From UBA1309 sp047605645 (GTDB lineage Bacteria; Bacteroidota; Bacteroidia; Bacteroidales; Dysgonomonadaceae), in the NCBI GenBank assembly GCA_047605645.1, contig JASGFJ010000025.1, positions 1 through 64,000 on the forward strand: a stretch of DNA of 64,000 nucleotides. Direction: 5' to 3'. The notes below the pieces were generated by a model. It was not told where the DNA came from. It saw nothing but the letters and a program-made list of their open reading frames with translations, and did no database searches. Of the stretch, positions 1-8,898 are shown one piece after another; within the stretch, counting starts at the first letter, position 1; each line of letters opens with the position of its first letter. Position numbers and translations under genes: made by a program.

Positions 1-60
1 TAATTAACCGGTTAGACGGTTAGACAATTAAATAACTAACCAAGCAGACGGTTAAACAGT
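1..60. repeat. Degenerate ttaRac-word repeat at the end of the polysaccharide operon
   Basis: The bases after the last glycosyltransferase are a quasi-periodic string of words such as ggttagac, ggttagac, aattaaat, aactaacc and acggttaaac, with a period of about 9-10. The string runs across the stop codon: the last codons of the gene (positions 36-65) are made of the same word (gacggttaaacagtt). The same vocabulary recurs at 17760-18090 and 24885-25070. I see this directly; its function is unknown. The left end is cut by the window. Confidence 0.6.
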
Positions 61-1142
61 TCCTGCCAATCTCGGGCAAAAGGTTCTTTATATTCCATGC
101 GGGGAACAGCCTGTAAAGCGGAGAAATCGCCCTTAATCAATGCCAGCATCTGTTCTGCCAATTGTTCCGGTCGGTCGGGATGGAAATAGGCTACCATCGA
201 AGCTCCTGCTGCTGTCTCATGCGCATAAGGCAAATCAGCCAATAGCATCGGCTTTTGATAGGTAGCAAACTCAGAGATAGGTAATCCCCAGGTTTCTACC
301 TTCGAAGAAAAAATAAGGCAACTGCTTTCGTCATACAGCTCATTCAACCGTTGCTTAGATAGAAAACCGGTAAACTCCAGGTTTGTGTATTTTTCGCCCC
401 AATTCTTATATAACCAGCGGGCATATTTATTTTCATCTCCTTTTACGGTTATTCTGACCCTAAAATCGTGCAAACCATATTTCTCCATCAGTATTTCTAC
501 TGCCTGACAAATACATTCAAAATTTTTGTGACTATTTGGGGATGCTGCATAAATGAACGAATATTTGCCTAAATGCCCCGATTGATGCGGCTGTAAATTG
601 TCCAATTTCATTTGCGGAGGTGCCACAATAATTTTTTCTTCCGGCAAAGCAAACATGTTAGCCAGTGCTTTTCGAAACCATTCTTGCTGAACAACCAAAA
701 AAGTATTCTTTTTTATATTCGTTTGATAAATAAACTTTGTAAAAAGAGCAAACAGGGCAATCTTCGGAGCAAAAACCCAATCGTGCATTTTCCATTTATA
801 AAAGGAAAATGAATTATGGCAATAAACTGCTCTTCTCTCGGCCACTACCGAAGGAGATGTATCATGCAGAGAAAACCAGAGATACACCGGTCCGATATCT
901 TTCGATATTTTTTTCATAGATACATATTCAAACCAAAGACGGTTTACCCAACGTTTTTTGGGCCACTGAGTCTCTATGTATTCTATCCCCGGATAATCTG
1001 CCAATTCTCTTTTATATACAACTGCCACAACCCGGTATTCACCTCCGGAGGCGACACCCGAAAGGAAAGACAGACAATCTTTGAGAATGGCTAATGTACC
1101 GGCTTCTACCAGATTAACGGCTGACACAACGATAGTCTTCAT
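36..1142 (-). CDS. Glycosyltransferase, GT4 (family 1-like), last gene of the polysaccharide operon
   Basis: This 368-residue protein has the GT-B layout of GT4 enzymes, which transfer a sugar from a nucleotide donor with retention. The C-terminal half carries the donor-binding E-x7-E type motif (VETWGLPISEF, about residues 281-291) and a preceding FTGFLSKQRLNELYDES stretch typical of the second Rossmann domain. The N-terminal half has an AxxxGxLAIL-like start. No membrane segment or signal peptide is evident, so it should work at the cytoplasmic face of the inner membrane. Its ATG overlaps the stop of the upstream GT4 gene in an ATGA arrangement (1139-1142), which implies translational coupling. 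Donor and acceptor sugars cannot be read from sequence. Confidence 0.85.
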   Translation of the reverse strand: MKTIVVSAVNLVEAGTLAILKDCLSFLSGVASGGEYRVVAVVYKRELADYPGIEYIETQWPKKRWVNRLWFEYVSMKKISKDIGPVYLWFSLHDTSPSVVAERRAVYCHNSFSFYKWKMHDWVFAPKIALFALFTKFIYQTNIKKNTFLVVQQEWFRKALANMFALPEEKIIVAPPQMKLDNLQPHQSGHLGKYSFIYAASPNSHKNFECICQAVEILMEKYGLHDFRVRITVKGDENKYARWLYKNWGEKYTNLEFTGFLSKQRLNELYDESSCLIFSSKVETWGLPISEFATYQKPMLLADLPYAHETAAGASMVAYFHPDRPEQLAEQMLALIKGDFSALQAVPRMEYKEPFARDWQELFNRLLG

Positions 1143-2272
1143 CTATTCCCGGTTAATTCTTTAAACAAACTTTCCCATAAGCCCATAATCCGGTCTTCCT
1201 GAAAGTTCGCTGATAATTCTTTACTCTGTTTCCCCATCTCTTTTCTCAAGGCTTGATTTTCTATAATTTTGTTCACTTTTTCGGCAAAAAGCTGTATATC
1301 TCCTTCTGGAATAAGATAGCCATTCTTTCCATCCCGGATAATATCCCGAGGTCCGCACTTACACGTGTATGATACCATTGGTAAGCCACAACATTGTGCT
1401 TCCAGAAGCGACATCGGCAATCCTTCATACCGGGAGGTCATCAACAGGATAGAACTGTCCAGATATTTATTTTTAATATCCGAAACCGGGTTTTCCAGGG
1501 AAACAACATTCTTCAACGAAAGAGATTCAATCAAATCGAGGAGTTTTTGTCTTAAGCTCCCTTGTCCAAAAATAGATAATTTCCATTCCGGATAGTGTGA
1601 ATATACATGCTGCCAGGCACGTATCATATCCTCAAAACCCTTCTGTTCTTCCAATCTGCCGACAGCAATGGCACGTGGATTTTCGAGAGAGGCTGCTTCT
1701 TTTGTTTCAAATGTATTGGCATTCGGAATAACTCGTATATTCGGCAGTTCTCCCCAATATTGACGGTCTTCTTCTGTCAACACTACAAAACGATCGTATT
1801 TTCGAGCAATTGCTTCATCCTGTTTGGTGCGGTATTTATCCACCCACTTCCACAGTCCCGAGCGATTGTATTGCAATCTTTTGTAACGAGAAAAATGAAT
1901 TTCCAATACTTTCCGACTTCCATCTTTGGTTTTCCAGAGGAAAGAAGCGTCTCCATCAAACATTGAAACGACAATATCCGCTTTTTGTTCACCTAACAAC
2001 TTTTTTAGCCGAGCACGATGCTTCCATTGCTTCCACGGAAAGAACAAGAGCTTGTTCCATATTCCTTTCCCGTTATTGGCCGAATAGTTGATATTCAGGT
2101 CATACTGCCGGATGGAGGAGCTTAGCTTGAAGAAAGGAACCTTGTGTTGTTGATCGGTGGTAACAATGACCACTTCATGTCCCTTTTGAGCCAGGTAGTT
2201 TGCCTTGTTGGCCAATACCCGTTCCATTCCTCCGGAATTATGTGTGGCTCCTATGCTGTAGATGATTTTCAT
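1139..2272 (-). CDS. Glycosyltransferase, GT4
   Basis: This 377-residue GT4 enzyme has a glycine-rich N-terminal loop (ATHNSGGMERV, residues 8-18) where the acceptor domain begins, AVGRLEEQKGFEDMI around residue 203-217 at the start of the donor domain, and the E-x7-E motif in RYEGLPMSLLEAQ (about residues 281-293). This is the canonical layout of glycosyltransferase group 1 proteins in capsule or O-antigen loci. It overlaps the upstream Wzy/WaaL-like gene by 35 bases and the downstream GT4 gene by 4. It should add one sugar of the repeat unit in the cytoplasm; the linkage is not predictable. Confidence 0.9.
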   Translation of the reverse strand: MKIIYSIGATHNSGGMERVLANKANYLAQKGHEVVIVTTDQQHKVPFFKLSSSIRQYDLNINYSANNGKGIWNKLLFFPWKQWKHRARLKKLLGEQKADIVVSMFDGDASFLWKTKDGSRKVLEIHFSRYKRLQYNRSGLWKWVDKYRTKQDEAIARKYDRFVVLTEEDRQYWGELPNIRVIPNANTFETKEAASLENPRAIAVGRLEEQKGFEDMIRAWQHVYSHYPEWKLSIFGQGSLRQKLLDLIESLSLKNVVSLENPVSDIKNKYLDSSILLMTSRYEGLPMSLLEAQCCGLPMVSYTCKCGPRDIIRDGKNGYLIPEGDIQLFAEKVNKIIENQALRKEMGKQSKELSANFQEDRIMGLWESLFKELTGNR

Positions 2273-3506
2273 TTTGGAAAGAAGATTTAATACTATCTAG
2301 GCAATAAAATAGCGCATAGAATTGAAAAATATCAGTCGCCACTTTTATCCAAATAATAAAAGAAAAAGCGATTAAGAAGAAAAATAACAAACGATACTCT
2401 TTTTCTCTTGAGGCGAAATACAATCCGTTATATATTTGGAGTAAAGCAAATGCTGTGAAACCCACTAAACCGCAATACAAGATAAAACGGCAATATCCGA
2501 TATCGGTACTGTATATAAAACCATCAAATAGACCTGAGCCTATAATCCAGGTCTTTGTATCTGTGGGCCAAATCCACATCTGGCTGTTCAGTTTATCCGT
2601 AGAGCTGGTACTCCATGTTCCGGTCTCCAGCCAATTAAAAAATCCTTCAAACCCGTATCGCAAATCATCATGAAAACCTTTATCCACATTATACAAATAA
2701 GTAGACACTACTATTGCAACTAGTAAGAAAACGCCAAAAATAGTATATACCTTAAAAAACTTATTTTTAATAGTGAGGCTTATGGCTTGTGTTCCTAATA
2801 TGGCCAAAACCGACGAAAGCATTAATCCGACACTCGTTGTTCTGGATATCATATTTCCAATTACCACTATCACAAAATAGCAGAACAAAAGTTGAGCAAT
2901 TACCTTTTTACTATTTCTGACAGCAGGTTCATAAGACAATACAGCTACAATTAAAATCAACACAATTGCAAACCGCACTCCTGCCGGGTCCAATGCAGCA
3001 CCTATGCCATACAACCGATTGACTTCTTGAAAAAACTCCTGCCCCTGCTCAATATAGGCATCTATAACGCGTTTTACAGGAGCAACGCTATCAATTACTA
3101 GTGCGAGAAAACATTGCGCGGCACACACCCCGGCCAAATAATAAGTCAGATATTTAAGATTGGCTTCTCCATGCATCCATTTAATGACCTTACAAACCAT
3201 ATAGGCTCCTCCCATCCACACTAGAAATGTAACAAAATAAGTCGCATAAGCATAGTCGCTAGTATGATTATATTGTGTAGAATAATAACAAATATAAGAA
3301 AACAAGCCGGCGATACAAGCCGCGCCCAATAAACCCACAGTAATAACGATTCCCTTTCTCCCAACAAGGTTCAGACAATACAGAAGAGCACCAAGAGCAG
3401 CCAATATCATTTTGGTGTTTAGCGAGGGTAGAAATTTCAAACTAAACGGGAAAAGAAACATACTGACAATAACACCGATTGCAATTTTGCAGAATAATCT
3501 AAACAT
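2238..3506 (-). CDS. Polytopic membrane protein, Wzy/WaaL-like (O-antigen polymerase or ligase candidate)
   Basis: This is a 422-residue protein with about ten or eleven hydrophobic segments and a larger hydrophilic loop near residues 290-345 that contains WLETGTW and WIWPTDTKTWIIGSG. That layout matches Wzy polymerases and WaaL ligases, which share low sequence identity. The GSGLFDGF segment resembles the G-x-G-x-G region that often follows the periplasmic loop in the O-antigen ligase Pfam family. It lies between a GT2 gene (22-base gap) and a GT4 gene (35-base overlap). I infer polymerisation or ligation of the glycan at the periplasmic face. Because the locus also encodes an ABC exporter, a ligase role is at least as likely as a polymerase role. 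Confidence 0.65.
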   Translation of the reverse strand: MFRLFCKIAIGVIVSMFLFPFSLKFLPSLNTKMILAALGALLYCLNLVGRKGIVITVGLLGAACIAGLFSYICYYSTQYNHTSDYAYATYFVTFLVWMGGAYMVCKVIKWMHGEANLKYLTYYLAGVCAAQCFLALVIDSVAPVKRVIDAYIEQGQEFFQEVNRLYGIGAALDPAGVRFAIVLILIVAVLSYEPAVRNSKKVIAQLLFCYFVIVVIGNMISRTTSVGLMLSSVLAILGTQAISLTIKNKFFKVYTIFGVFLLVAIVVSTYLYNVDKGFHDDLRYGFEGFFNWLETGTWSTSSTDKLNSQMWIWPTDTKTWIIGSGLFDGFIYSTDIGYCRFILYCGLVGFTAFALLQIYNGLYFASREKEYRLLFFFLIAFSFIIWIKVATDIFQFYALFYCLDSIKSSFQNENHLQHRSHT

Positions 3507-3528
3507 TATATATTATATTATTTTTAAA

Positions 3529-4524
3529 CTATTTATATATACACCCATAGACTAATTTAGTAACGAATATATGATACAGTTTTAGTGGGGTATAATAATT
3601 GTGTAAACCAAACCATTGTAAAATTCGTGTCCGCAAAGGTAACATTTTGTTTTTCATGACGTAAATATTTGAATCAGAAAACCATACCCGCCATTTTCTA
3701 AAATCTGATTTTCTTCCGGTAAAGAGTAATGGCAATTTAATATTCAGCTTCAACAAATGTAATAATAAACCACTCTCTATTTGATGAAATCTTTTCTCTG
3801 ACAGAAAGTGTTCCACTTCCTCAATATTTCTCGTTACCTCTTCTATATGTTTCTGAGAATAAGTTTGGGTCAACGATTCGGAATTTACCTGAGCATAATG
3901 GTACAATGGTTTATCCACATAAGCAACCCGCTGAGCTAAGGCGAAAAGTTTTATTTTCACCATCATGTCTTCTCCCATATTCATATCCGGAAGAAAACGA
4001 ATATTATTCTGTTGAAATAAATCACGTCTGGTCATAAATAGCCATAGATTCCACCGCATAACCCCGCACATCAGTTTTTTCAAACCCTCTTCGGGAGATA
4101 CAAAGTCAGGCTGATGCATTAAACGTTCATTTTGGAGAAAAGATAAATACCAATTGCACCCGACAATATCCAGATTCTCTTTTTCTGCTTTCTTCACCAA
4201 CAATTCTATCGCGTTTTTCTCAATCCAATCATCTGCATCTACCCAATAAATATATTTTCCTGTCGCATGCTCAAGCCCTGTATTTCGGGCTACAGCAACT
4301 CCTCTATTTTGTAGATGGTAAATTATTTTAATGGTTTTTGACGTATTATTATCCGTCTCTATTTTTTTTAAAAGAGACAAAGAGTCATCTTTACTGGCAT
4401 CATCAATCAAAAGAAGTTCTATACATGGATATGTCTGAGACAATACTGAGTTTATAGATTTCTCCAGAGTGAATTCTGCGTTATAGATTGGCATAATGAC
4501 AGTAACTTTTATTTTTTCATCCAT
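3529..4524 (-). CDS. Glycosyltransferase, GT2 (GT-A fold)
   Basis: This 331-residue GT2 enzyme starts with the typical VIMPIYNAE strand (residues 9-17) and has LLIDDASKDDS near residue 37 and the metal-binding DxD-type motif in WVDADDW at about residue 95-101. A MGEDMM motif near residue 184 is the usual ED of the acceptor or catalytic-base region. The C-terminal third is amphipathic and may contact the membrane. It sits 8 bases after the acyltransferase gene. It is expected to transfer one sugar with inversion in the cytoplasm; specificity is unknown. Confidence 0.88.
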   Translation of the reverse strand: MDEKIKVTVIMPIYNAEFTLEKSINSVLSQTYPCIELLLIDDASKDDSLSLLKKIETDNNTSKTIKIIYHLQNRGVAVARNTGLEHATGKYIYWVDADDWIEKNAIELLVKKAEKENLDIVGCNWYLSFLQNERLMHQPDFVSPEEGLKKLMCGVMRWNLWLFMTRRDLFQQNNIRFLPDMNMGEDMMVKIKLFALAQRVAYVDKPLYHYAQVNSESLTQTYSQKHIEEVTRNIEEVEHFLSEKRFHQIESGLLLHLLKLNIKLPLLFTGRKSDFRKWRVWFSDSNIYVMKNKMLPLRTRILQWFGLHNYYTPLKLYHIFVTKLVYGCIYK

Positions 4525-4532
4525 GATAATAC

Positions 4533-5624
4533 CTATTTTTCTTTAAGATGAGTAGACAATCTTCCTCCTGTAACAAAAGCTAATATTCCCGGGCAATATT
4601 TCTTCATCAGAAAATACAACCCCCAACAAATAAGAATGCAAATACAAGGTATCAGGAAATAACCTGTAAGCTTTCCGGCAAGGGAATTGGATATAGACAG
4701 TCTTAGAAATCCGCCTTTCAGCCAATTGATAATATATACCTCATGAATCACATAAATAAAGAAAGAAGAGGATGAAAAAAACAAAAGAAAGTTTTTCAGC
4801 ATCTTATACTTCAATAAATAATCAAATAAATTAACGGAAGCTATTATTCCTGTAAATATAAATGCTTTGAGAACAATCTCGTGATATTTCATCCCATTAG
4901 AAAGTGTAGCTGCCATAAGAAAAAGAGCTGCAATTAGAATACTTGATTTACGCACTTTAGAACAAATAGTCAACCAGTCCACATTATAAATAGCAAAATA
5001 TCCTCCAAAGCTAAAAAATAAAAATGCAGTAGTACTAAATCCGGGAATTCCAATTTCCAATCCCATGAAATAGGCAAGAATAAGCAAACACAGATATATC
5101 ATTTTCATTTTTTTTATCAAGAAGTAAATAGCCGGAGAAATAACCATCATACACATCAAGTCTCTTAAATACCACAAAGGGTAATTAGCCGGCATCCCCC
5201 AGAAAGTGTTGTAGAAGCTTGGAATCTCTACTTTCTCACGGTCAATTCCCCAGAAATAGCCTGCATAATTCACCAAAAGAGTCATTATTACAATAATTAT
5301 ATTCCAGAATAAATAGGGCACCAGCAGGGTCTTGCCTTTTTTTTGCAAGGCATGGGAATAATTACTCAGATCCCAATTTTGAAATTTGATAAAAAAGAAA
5401 TAGCCAGAGACCAAAAAATAAAAACTTACCGATATTTTAGCCAAGTTGTGGGAAATCATTTGCGAAATCAACGTATATATGTTATCTGGAGTCATTGACA
5501 AATGAACTCTTGGAGTATCAAATCCGACCATGTGTGCTATTACAACTAGGAAAATTAGAGGAAAGCGCATCACATCGATAAGCTCAAACATTCTTTTATA
5601 TGTAGTCTGTGTTATCATCACCAT
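4533..5624 (-). CDS. Acyltransferase family 3 membrane protein
   Basis: This 363-residue integral membrane protein has about ten hydrophobic segments. It begins ELIDVMRFPLIFLVVIAH, the N-terminal signature of the acyltransferase-3 family, in which the membrane-embedded R and H are thought to be catalytic. It also has FYFLVSGYFF near residue 68 and PLWYLRDLM near residue 150, both characteristic. Members such as OafA add O-acetyl or other acyl groups to polysaccharides at the membrane. It overlaps the upstream GT14 gene by 7 bases (a second in-frame ATG lies at 5618). I infer O-acylation of the locus glycan. Confidence 0.85.
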   Translation of the reverse strand: MVMITQTTYKRMFELIDVMRFPLIFLVVIAHMVGFDTPRVHLSMTPDNIYTLISQMISHNLAKISVSFYFLVSGYFFFIKFQNWDLSNYSHALQKKGKTLLVPYLFWNIIIVIMTLLVNYAGYFWGIDREKVEIPSFYNTFWGMPANYPLWYLRDLMCMMVISPAIYFLIKKMKMIYLCLLILAYFMGLEIGIPGFSTTAFLFFSFGGYFAIYNVDWLTICSKVRKSSILIAALFLMAATLSNGMKYHEIVLKAFIFTGIIASVNLFDYLLKYKMLKNFLLFFSSSSFFIYVIHEVYIINWLKGGFLRLSISNSLAGKLTGYFLIPCICILICWGLYFLMKKYCPGILAFVTGGRLSTHLKEK

Positions 5625-6469
5625 ATTTTTTCAAGTTGGGTTTGTAAAGAGACAATATGTTGGCTATTAAACTTTCGGGCGAACATAGCCTCCGACTGCA
5701 TTAATTCCGGATAATCATCCTCCGTCCAGTCCCAAATCCGTCCATGTTTCCAACCAATCATTCGCATACAGCCACGGCCTTCGTTATTCAGGTCGAATAT
5801 ACATTTTCTGAAACCCGAATTCCAGCAAATTGTCTGAATAAATATTTCATCGCTACAAAACGTATGGTGATATAGCTTTCTAATTTCTTCTTTTTTTGAA
5901 ATCACATATTTAGCAAATTCCGGCGTTATGCTTACCCATTGTGTTCCTTTCTTAAAATCGACATGCCGGTTTCGTCTATACCCCAATAAAAACTGGAATC
6001 TAAGGAACGTCGCTCTTATTGCTCTAATGAATATTGACGAAGAGCGGAATTCTTTCGGAAACAGATGAATCCGTCTTACCTTTCTATCGACTTCCTCGTC
6101 GTAATCATACTGAGAAAAGCCAATAAATTCTTTTCCCTGATGCTTGTTAAAAAAGGTATGGATCTCATCCTGTGATTTTAGAGGTAAATCTGCGCCCGAC
6201 AACAGATGCAGATAAGTATACTTCCCCGTTTTCAGAGCTTCATCAAACAAAAGCAATTCGGCTTCCGTCACAGACAAATCACCCCAACACACATCTATTC
6301 GTTCTTCAAGAATAAATAATTTTGCCTTCTTTAGTGCCAGAGAGGGAATTTCGTTCACTTTCTGGTCGAAATGAATAAAAATATCGTTCCGTTCATCATC
6401 CAGAGCCTCCAACAACATCCTTAATAATGTGAAGTCGGTATGAGCCAGTATCAGGTAAGCATGTTTCAT
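5618..6469 (-). CDS. Core-2/I-branching type glycosyltransferase (GT14), copy 1
   Basis: This 283-residue protein matches the core-2/I-branching beta-1,6-N-acetylglucosaminyltransferase family. It shows the start MKHAYLILAHTDF, the IFIHFDQKV strand (residues 30-38), WGDLSVTEAEL, LLSGADLPLKS near residue 93, and a terminal MFARKFNS motif. In this family the donor is commonly UDP-GlcNAc or UDP-Xyl, and the enzymes are metal independent. It is clearly paralogous to the upstream gene 6466-7320, with which it shares an ATGA overlap. The bacterial substrate is not known; a branching or side-chain transfer is a reasonable inference. Confidence 0.85.
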   Translation of the reverse strand: MKHAYLILAHTDFTLLRMLLEALDDERNDIFIHFDQKVNEIPSLALKKAKLFILEERIDVCWGDLSVTEAELLLFDEALKTGKYTYLHLLSGADLPLKSQDEIHTFFNKHQGKEFIGFSQYDYDEEVDRKVRRIHLFPKEFRSSSIFIRAIRATFLRFQFLLGYRRNRHVDFKKGTQWVSITPEFAKYVISKKEEIRKLYHHTFCSDEIFIQTICWNSGFRKCIFDLNNEGRGCMRMIGWKHGRIWDWTEDDYPELMQSEAMFARKFNSQHIVSLQTQLEKIW

Positions 6470-7320
6470 CTTTTATTCTTTAAATAATCCGTTAATTTAT
6501 TTACTACCGCCATATCCGAGCTGCTAAATTTTCTAGCAAACAAATAATCGGAATGAATTAGAAATTCAAAATCACCGCTCTTCAACAAGCGAGGATTACT
6601 TCCGTGAAAATCATGATATAACCAATATTTATCATCCATTATGTCAAACTTATCTTTCTCCTGGTTCAAAAGATATGGTATAAAAAACTCATCTCCACAG
6701 AAGGTTCTACAAAATCGAGTCATTACATGCTCTTTCTGACAAAGCACATATTCAACAGCCGCAGAAGTTAAACTCGCCCAATTGCTTGCTTTTTGAGTAA
6801 ACATATCAGTATTCCGGTGAATATTCAGTATTAGTTGAATCCTAACCATGAGTAACCATAACAACTGTATAAATTTCCTAAGAAATGAATTCTGACTTCG
6901 ATAATTTCTTATAAAATAATGATAAATACCTAATTTAAAATTCGCTTCGTAACTGTTTGTATAAATACTGCTGATTAATTCTTTATCTGATATATTTTTA
7001 AAAAATTCATGCAATTCATGCTGGGTCTTTAGCGGAAGATGTGTTCCTGAGATAAGATGAAAACGTTCGTATTTCCCCATAACAAAAGCCTCTTCAAACA
7101 GTGAATACTCACATCTGATTTGGGATATATCTCCCCAACGCACATCTATTCTGTTCTCAATCATATACAATTGCGAACACTTACTGGATAAATAGGGAAG
7201 CTGCTTTACTTTTTTGTCGATATGCACAAATATATCATTCCGAGCGTCATCCAGTGCATCGATTAAGTGCTGAAGAACTTCAAATTCATCGTGCGCAATT
7301 ATCAGATAAGCATGTTTCAT
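6466..7320 (-). CDS. Core-2/I-branching type glycosyltransferase (GT14), copy 2
   Basis: This 284-residue GT14-like protein is a tandem paralogue of the downstream gene. Shared landmarks are MKHAYLIIAHDEF, ALDDARNDIFVHID, the RIDVRWGDIS strand, LISGTHLPLKTQ near residue 92 and LFARKFSS close to the C terminus. The middle (residues 125-190) has diverged strongly from the other copy, which suggests a different acceptor. It ends in an ATGA overlap with copy 1 and begins 1 base after the GT8 gene. It probably acts in the cytoplasm on the growing lipid-linked glycan. Confidence 0.85.
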   Translation of the reverse strand: MKHAYLIIAHDEFEVLQHLIDALDDARNDIFVHIDKKVKQLPYLSSKCSQLYMIENRIDVRWGDISQIRCEYSLFEEAFVMGKYERFHLISGTHLPLKTQHELHEFFKNISDKELISSIYTNSYEANFKLGIYHYFIRNYRSQNSFLRKFIQLLWLLMVRIQLILNIHRNTDMFTQKASNWASLTSAAVEYVLCQKEHVMTRFCRTFCGDEFFIPYLLNQEKDKFDIMDDKYWLYHDFHGSNPRLLKSGDFEFLIHSDYLFARKFSSSDMAVVNKLTDYLKNKR

Positions 7321-7321
7321 T

Positions 7322-8272
7322 TCAATTATTTCTGTATTTTAAACCCCTGACTAATCGCTGCATCAAGTTCATAGCTATTCTTCCAACAGATGTTCTTAGA
7401 ATAGAGGAGAGCAGCCGCAGTTTTTTATTTTCAAGCCATTCCTTTTTAATTGTCTGTGGCAGCATACCATACATTGTCCACCAATCGATAAACTTCACGG
7501 TATAAGCATTCCAGGGTTTAGCTCCCGTGTAGTGAATATTTCCATGATTTTGGACATCCTCCCAATCTTTTTGCGCATAATATTTAAAAAAATTGTTTTT
7601 ATATTGAGGAAGAAAAAATGTCCGGATACTATTATACTGAGGAGAGAGGCCTAATATTTTTCCTTTACAAAGCTGATTTAATACGTCCTGATCCGGAAAT
7701 TCGAGATAATCAGCCTTTGAGGCTTCCAGAAATTTACCTGTCATTTTATCTTTACGCATTAGAGCCAAATTCATTATCAAAAAGCCAGAATTAATATACT
7801 CCCCCGGTTGGCATCCAATCTCTTTCAGGTGAGCTTCCTGAAAATCAAGTGTCGCTTCAAACACTCCTGCCAGATAATTACTTTTTAGATCTGTGTTCCT
7901 ATATAATTCCGCCAGATTATTGCGAATAATCATGTCGCAGTCTATGTATAATACCTTATCATATTCCACCAAAAGTTCCGGCAACAGCAACCTGTAAGAA
8001 GCGGCAACCGTATATTTTTCGTTCACATAGATATCCGCCAACTGTCCTTCCAGATTCAGGAAGGAGAAAGACATTCTATCGTCATCCAAGAGTTCTAATT
8101 TTCCCATCATATTATCCGGCAAATCTTCACTCAACAGTACAATGATATGAAATCTGTCCGATTTATCAGAGTATTTCAGAACAGACAACAAGCAAGTAGC
8201 AGCCGGCACAAAATAGTTCGGTGTGAAAGCTACGACAAGAGGGATAACTCCATTTTTTTTCATGAGTGTCAT
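7322..8272 (-). CDS. Glycosyltransferase, GT8
   Basis: This 316-residue protein has the GT8 signature of LPS galactosyl/glucosyltransferases and glycogenin: LVVAFTPNYFVPA at the start, SVLKYS, the DxD metal site in YIDCDMII (about residues 107-114), INSGFLIMNL near residue 160 and FPDQDVLN near residue 190. The HYTGAKPW element near residue 250 matches the H-x-x-G-x-x-KPW motif of the family. It is expected to be a retaining enzyme using UDP-glucose or UDP-galactose. Its ATG overlaps the acetyltransferase stop codon in a TAATG arrangement; an alternative in-frame ATG lies three codons in (8263). Confidence 0.92.
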   Translation of the reverse strand: MTLMKKNGVIPLVVAFTPNYFVPAATCLLSVLKYSDKSDRFHIIVLLSEDLPDNMMGKLELLDDDRMSFSFLNLEGQLADIYVNEKYTVAASYRLLLPELLVEYDKVLYIDCDMIIRNNLAELYRNTDLKSNYLAGVFEATLDFQEAHLKEIGCQPGEYINSGFLIMNLALMRKDKMTGKFLEASKADYLEFPDQDVLNQLCKGKILGLSPQYNSIRTFFLPQYKNNFFKYYAQKDWEDVQNHGNIHYTGAKPWNAYTVKFIDWWTMYGMLPQTIKKEWLENKKLRLLSSILRTSVGRIAMNLMQRLVRGLKYRNN

Positions 8273-8898
8273 TATTGTTCTAGTTGTTTGATGACCCTGG
8301 CAGGAATTCCACCAACTAAAGAAAAAGGAGGTACATCTTTTGTAACCACACTATTTGACGCAATAATAGCTCCTCTACCAATATGAACACCTGAACAAAT
8401 TGTAACTTTGTCCGATATCCATACATTATCATCAATAATAATAGGGCCTTTACTATATAGTCTTCTCTTTATGGGTGCAATATGCATATCAACATTATCA
8501 AGTTGTCCATGCGAATGGTCAATAATAGTAACCCAACGTCCTGTCAATACAAATTTCCCCAAACTAATTTTATTTATTGCTGATATATTGTTATATTCTC
8601 CGATGAAACAATCATTGTCTATTTCAATTACGGGCTTGAAGCTTTGTCCTGCATAATTATCCCAATCTGAGATATTAGTATTATTTCCAATATTCACTCT
8701 GTCTCCAAAAGGAATAGAGGCAGGACACAGAAAATTGATTTTATATCTAAGAAAAGAATCCTTTCCAAACTTTGCAAAATGATTTTTCATCCAATTTGTA
8801 TATAATATATCTCTATACCTCTGCATTTTTATATGCCAAGAAGATGGATAAATAAAAACAATTAATGTTTTTATAAGACTTTTCATCCGCTTTCTCAT
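8272..8898 (-). CDS. Left-handed beta-helix acyltransferase (hexapeptide, WcaF/maltose O-acetyltransferase-like)
   Basis: This 208-residue protein has isoleucine- or valine-led hexapeptide turns from about residue 65 onward (VNIGNNTNIS, IDNDCFIGEYNNIS, VWISDKVTICSGVHIGRGAIIASNSVVTKDVPPFS) and ends with the GGIPARVIKQL motif usual in CoA-dependent sugar O-acetyltransferases. A His in IIDHSHG (about residue 130) is in place for the catalytic base. It lies between GT8 (1-base overlap) and GT2 (4-base overlap). I infer acetylation of a sugar in the locus glycan; it could also use another acyl donor. Confidence 0.85.
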   Translation of the reverse strand: MRKRMKSLIKTLIVFIYPSSWHIKMQRYRDILYTNWMKNHFAKFGKDSFLRYKINFLCPASIPFGDRVNIGNNTNISDWDNYAGQSFKPVIEIDNDCFIGEYNNISAINKISLGKFVLTGRWVTIIDHSHGQLDNVDMHIAPIKRRLYSKGPIIIDDNVWISDKVTICSGVHIGRGAIIASNSVVTKDVPPFSLVGGIPARVIKQLEQ

